A DNA stretch of 64,000 nt from an uncultured Alteromonadaceae bacterium. GTDB taxonomy: Bacteria; Pseudomonadota; Gammaproteobacteria; Enterobacterales; Alteromonadaceae. The DNA lies in assembly GCA_947501935.1 (NCBI GenBank), contig CANMXU010000010.1:80637-144636 (forward strand). The letters run 5' to 3'. This document shows positions 63,937-64,000 of this stretch, one piece after another. Position 1 is the first letter of the stretch; the number at the start of each line of letters is the position of its first letter. The notes beneath the pieces were generated by a model that saw nothing but the letters and a program-made list of their open reading frames with translations, was not told where the DNA came from and searched no databases. Position numbers and translations under genes: made by a program.

Positions 63937-64000
63937 TCAGGCCGCACACTTTTCTCTTACATTTTCAAACTCAACCGGGGACATGTCATTTAATGTCGTA
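63937..64000 (-). CDS. IS3-family transposase C-terminus, cut by window end
   Basis: The minus-strand frame reads TLNDMSPVEFENVREKCAA and then a stop (TGA, 63939-63937). The SPVEFE ending after an LN-type stretch is the usual C-terminus of IS3-family OrfB transposases (DDE integrase core). The sequence TGATCTGATC at about 63924 may be the end of the terminal inverted repeat. The rest of the element lies outside the window. Confidence 0.75.
   Translation of the reverse strand, partial: TTLNDMSPVEFENVREKCAA

Overview
The window reads as chromosomal DNA of a marine gammaproteobacterium of the order Alteromonadales, most like Colwellia or Thalassotalea relatives. This is an inference. It rests on AT-rich but densely coding DNA, the gene sets lolCDE / DUF2062 / comEC / msbA-lpxK-ycaR-kdsB and DUF2750 / DUF2999 / ybiT, a large TonB-dependent receptor with the usual Alteromonadales N-terminus, and secreted glucan-degrading enzymes. 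No rRNA, tRNA or CRISPR array was seen.

Layout. 1-759 is the C-terminal end of a secreted multidomain protein. 841-4581 is a GH81 endo-beta-1,3-glucanase lipoprotein. 4.8-10.3 kb holds single genes: a RibD-like reductase, an SLC13-type anion permease, a PAN-domain lipoprotein, a small GIY-YIG/T5orf172 protein, a flavin reductase and a DnaQ-like exonuclease. At 10.3-10.8 kb a 266-bp MITE with TA target duplication has broken a small zinc-ribbon gene. 11-15.9 kb has an RhlE-type helicase, DUF2750, DUF2999, YbiT and an exported peroxiredoxin. 16-18.3 kb has an LRR-kinase fusion and an esterase. 18.5-23.6 kb has two LysR regulators, each divergent from its likely targets (DoxX-pirin-glutathionyl-hydroquinone reductase; a short-chain dehydrogenase). 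24-28.5 kb has serine biosynthesis (serA, serC) and glycerol kinase.

28.7-35.4 kb is a second polysaccharide segment: two paralogous GH16 enzymes on the minus strand with a divergent serpin lipoprotein between them on the plus strand. With the GH81 enzyme this suggests degradation of laminarin-type beta-1,3-glucans, although the GH16 subfamily cannot be fixed by eye. 36-38.8 kb has a HEAT-like lipoprotein, a periplasmic binding protein and two small unknown proteins. 38.9-41.2 kb is a compact operon of two DUF1538 membrane proteins, a PII-like protein and a CBS protein. I consider this the best candidate for an undescribed system, a nucleotide-sensing transporter.

41.5-54.4 kb is core envelope biology: an acyltransferase, hibernation factor Hpf behind a perfect FNR-type box, a PilZ-like protein, lolCDE, DUF2062, comEC, then msbA-lpxK-ycaR-kdsB. 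55.2-58 kb is a TonB-dependent receptor. 58.2-61.5 kb is a tyrosine catabolism cluster: a MarR regulator, a clear inverted-repeat operator, hppD, a small VOC protein in the position where homogentisate dioxygenase is expected, and a fumarylacetoacetase. A KDPGal-type aldolase follows.

At 62618-62669 a minus-strand terminator sits beside an exact 15-nt copy of the 3' end of tmRNA with no tmRNA body. This looks like the displaced attachment site of a genomic island that begins there and continues to the right. The remaining DNA is nearly gene-free, carries a nested inverted repeat, and ends in an IS3-family transposase.
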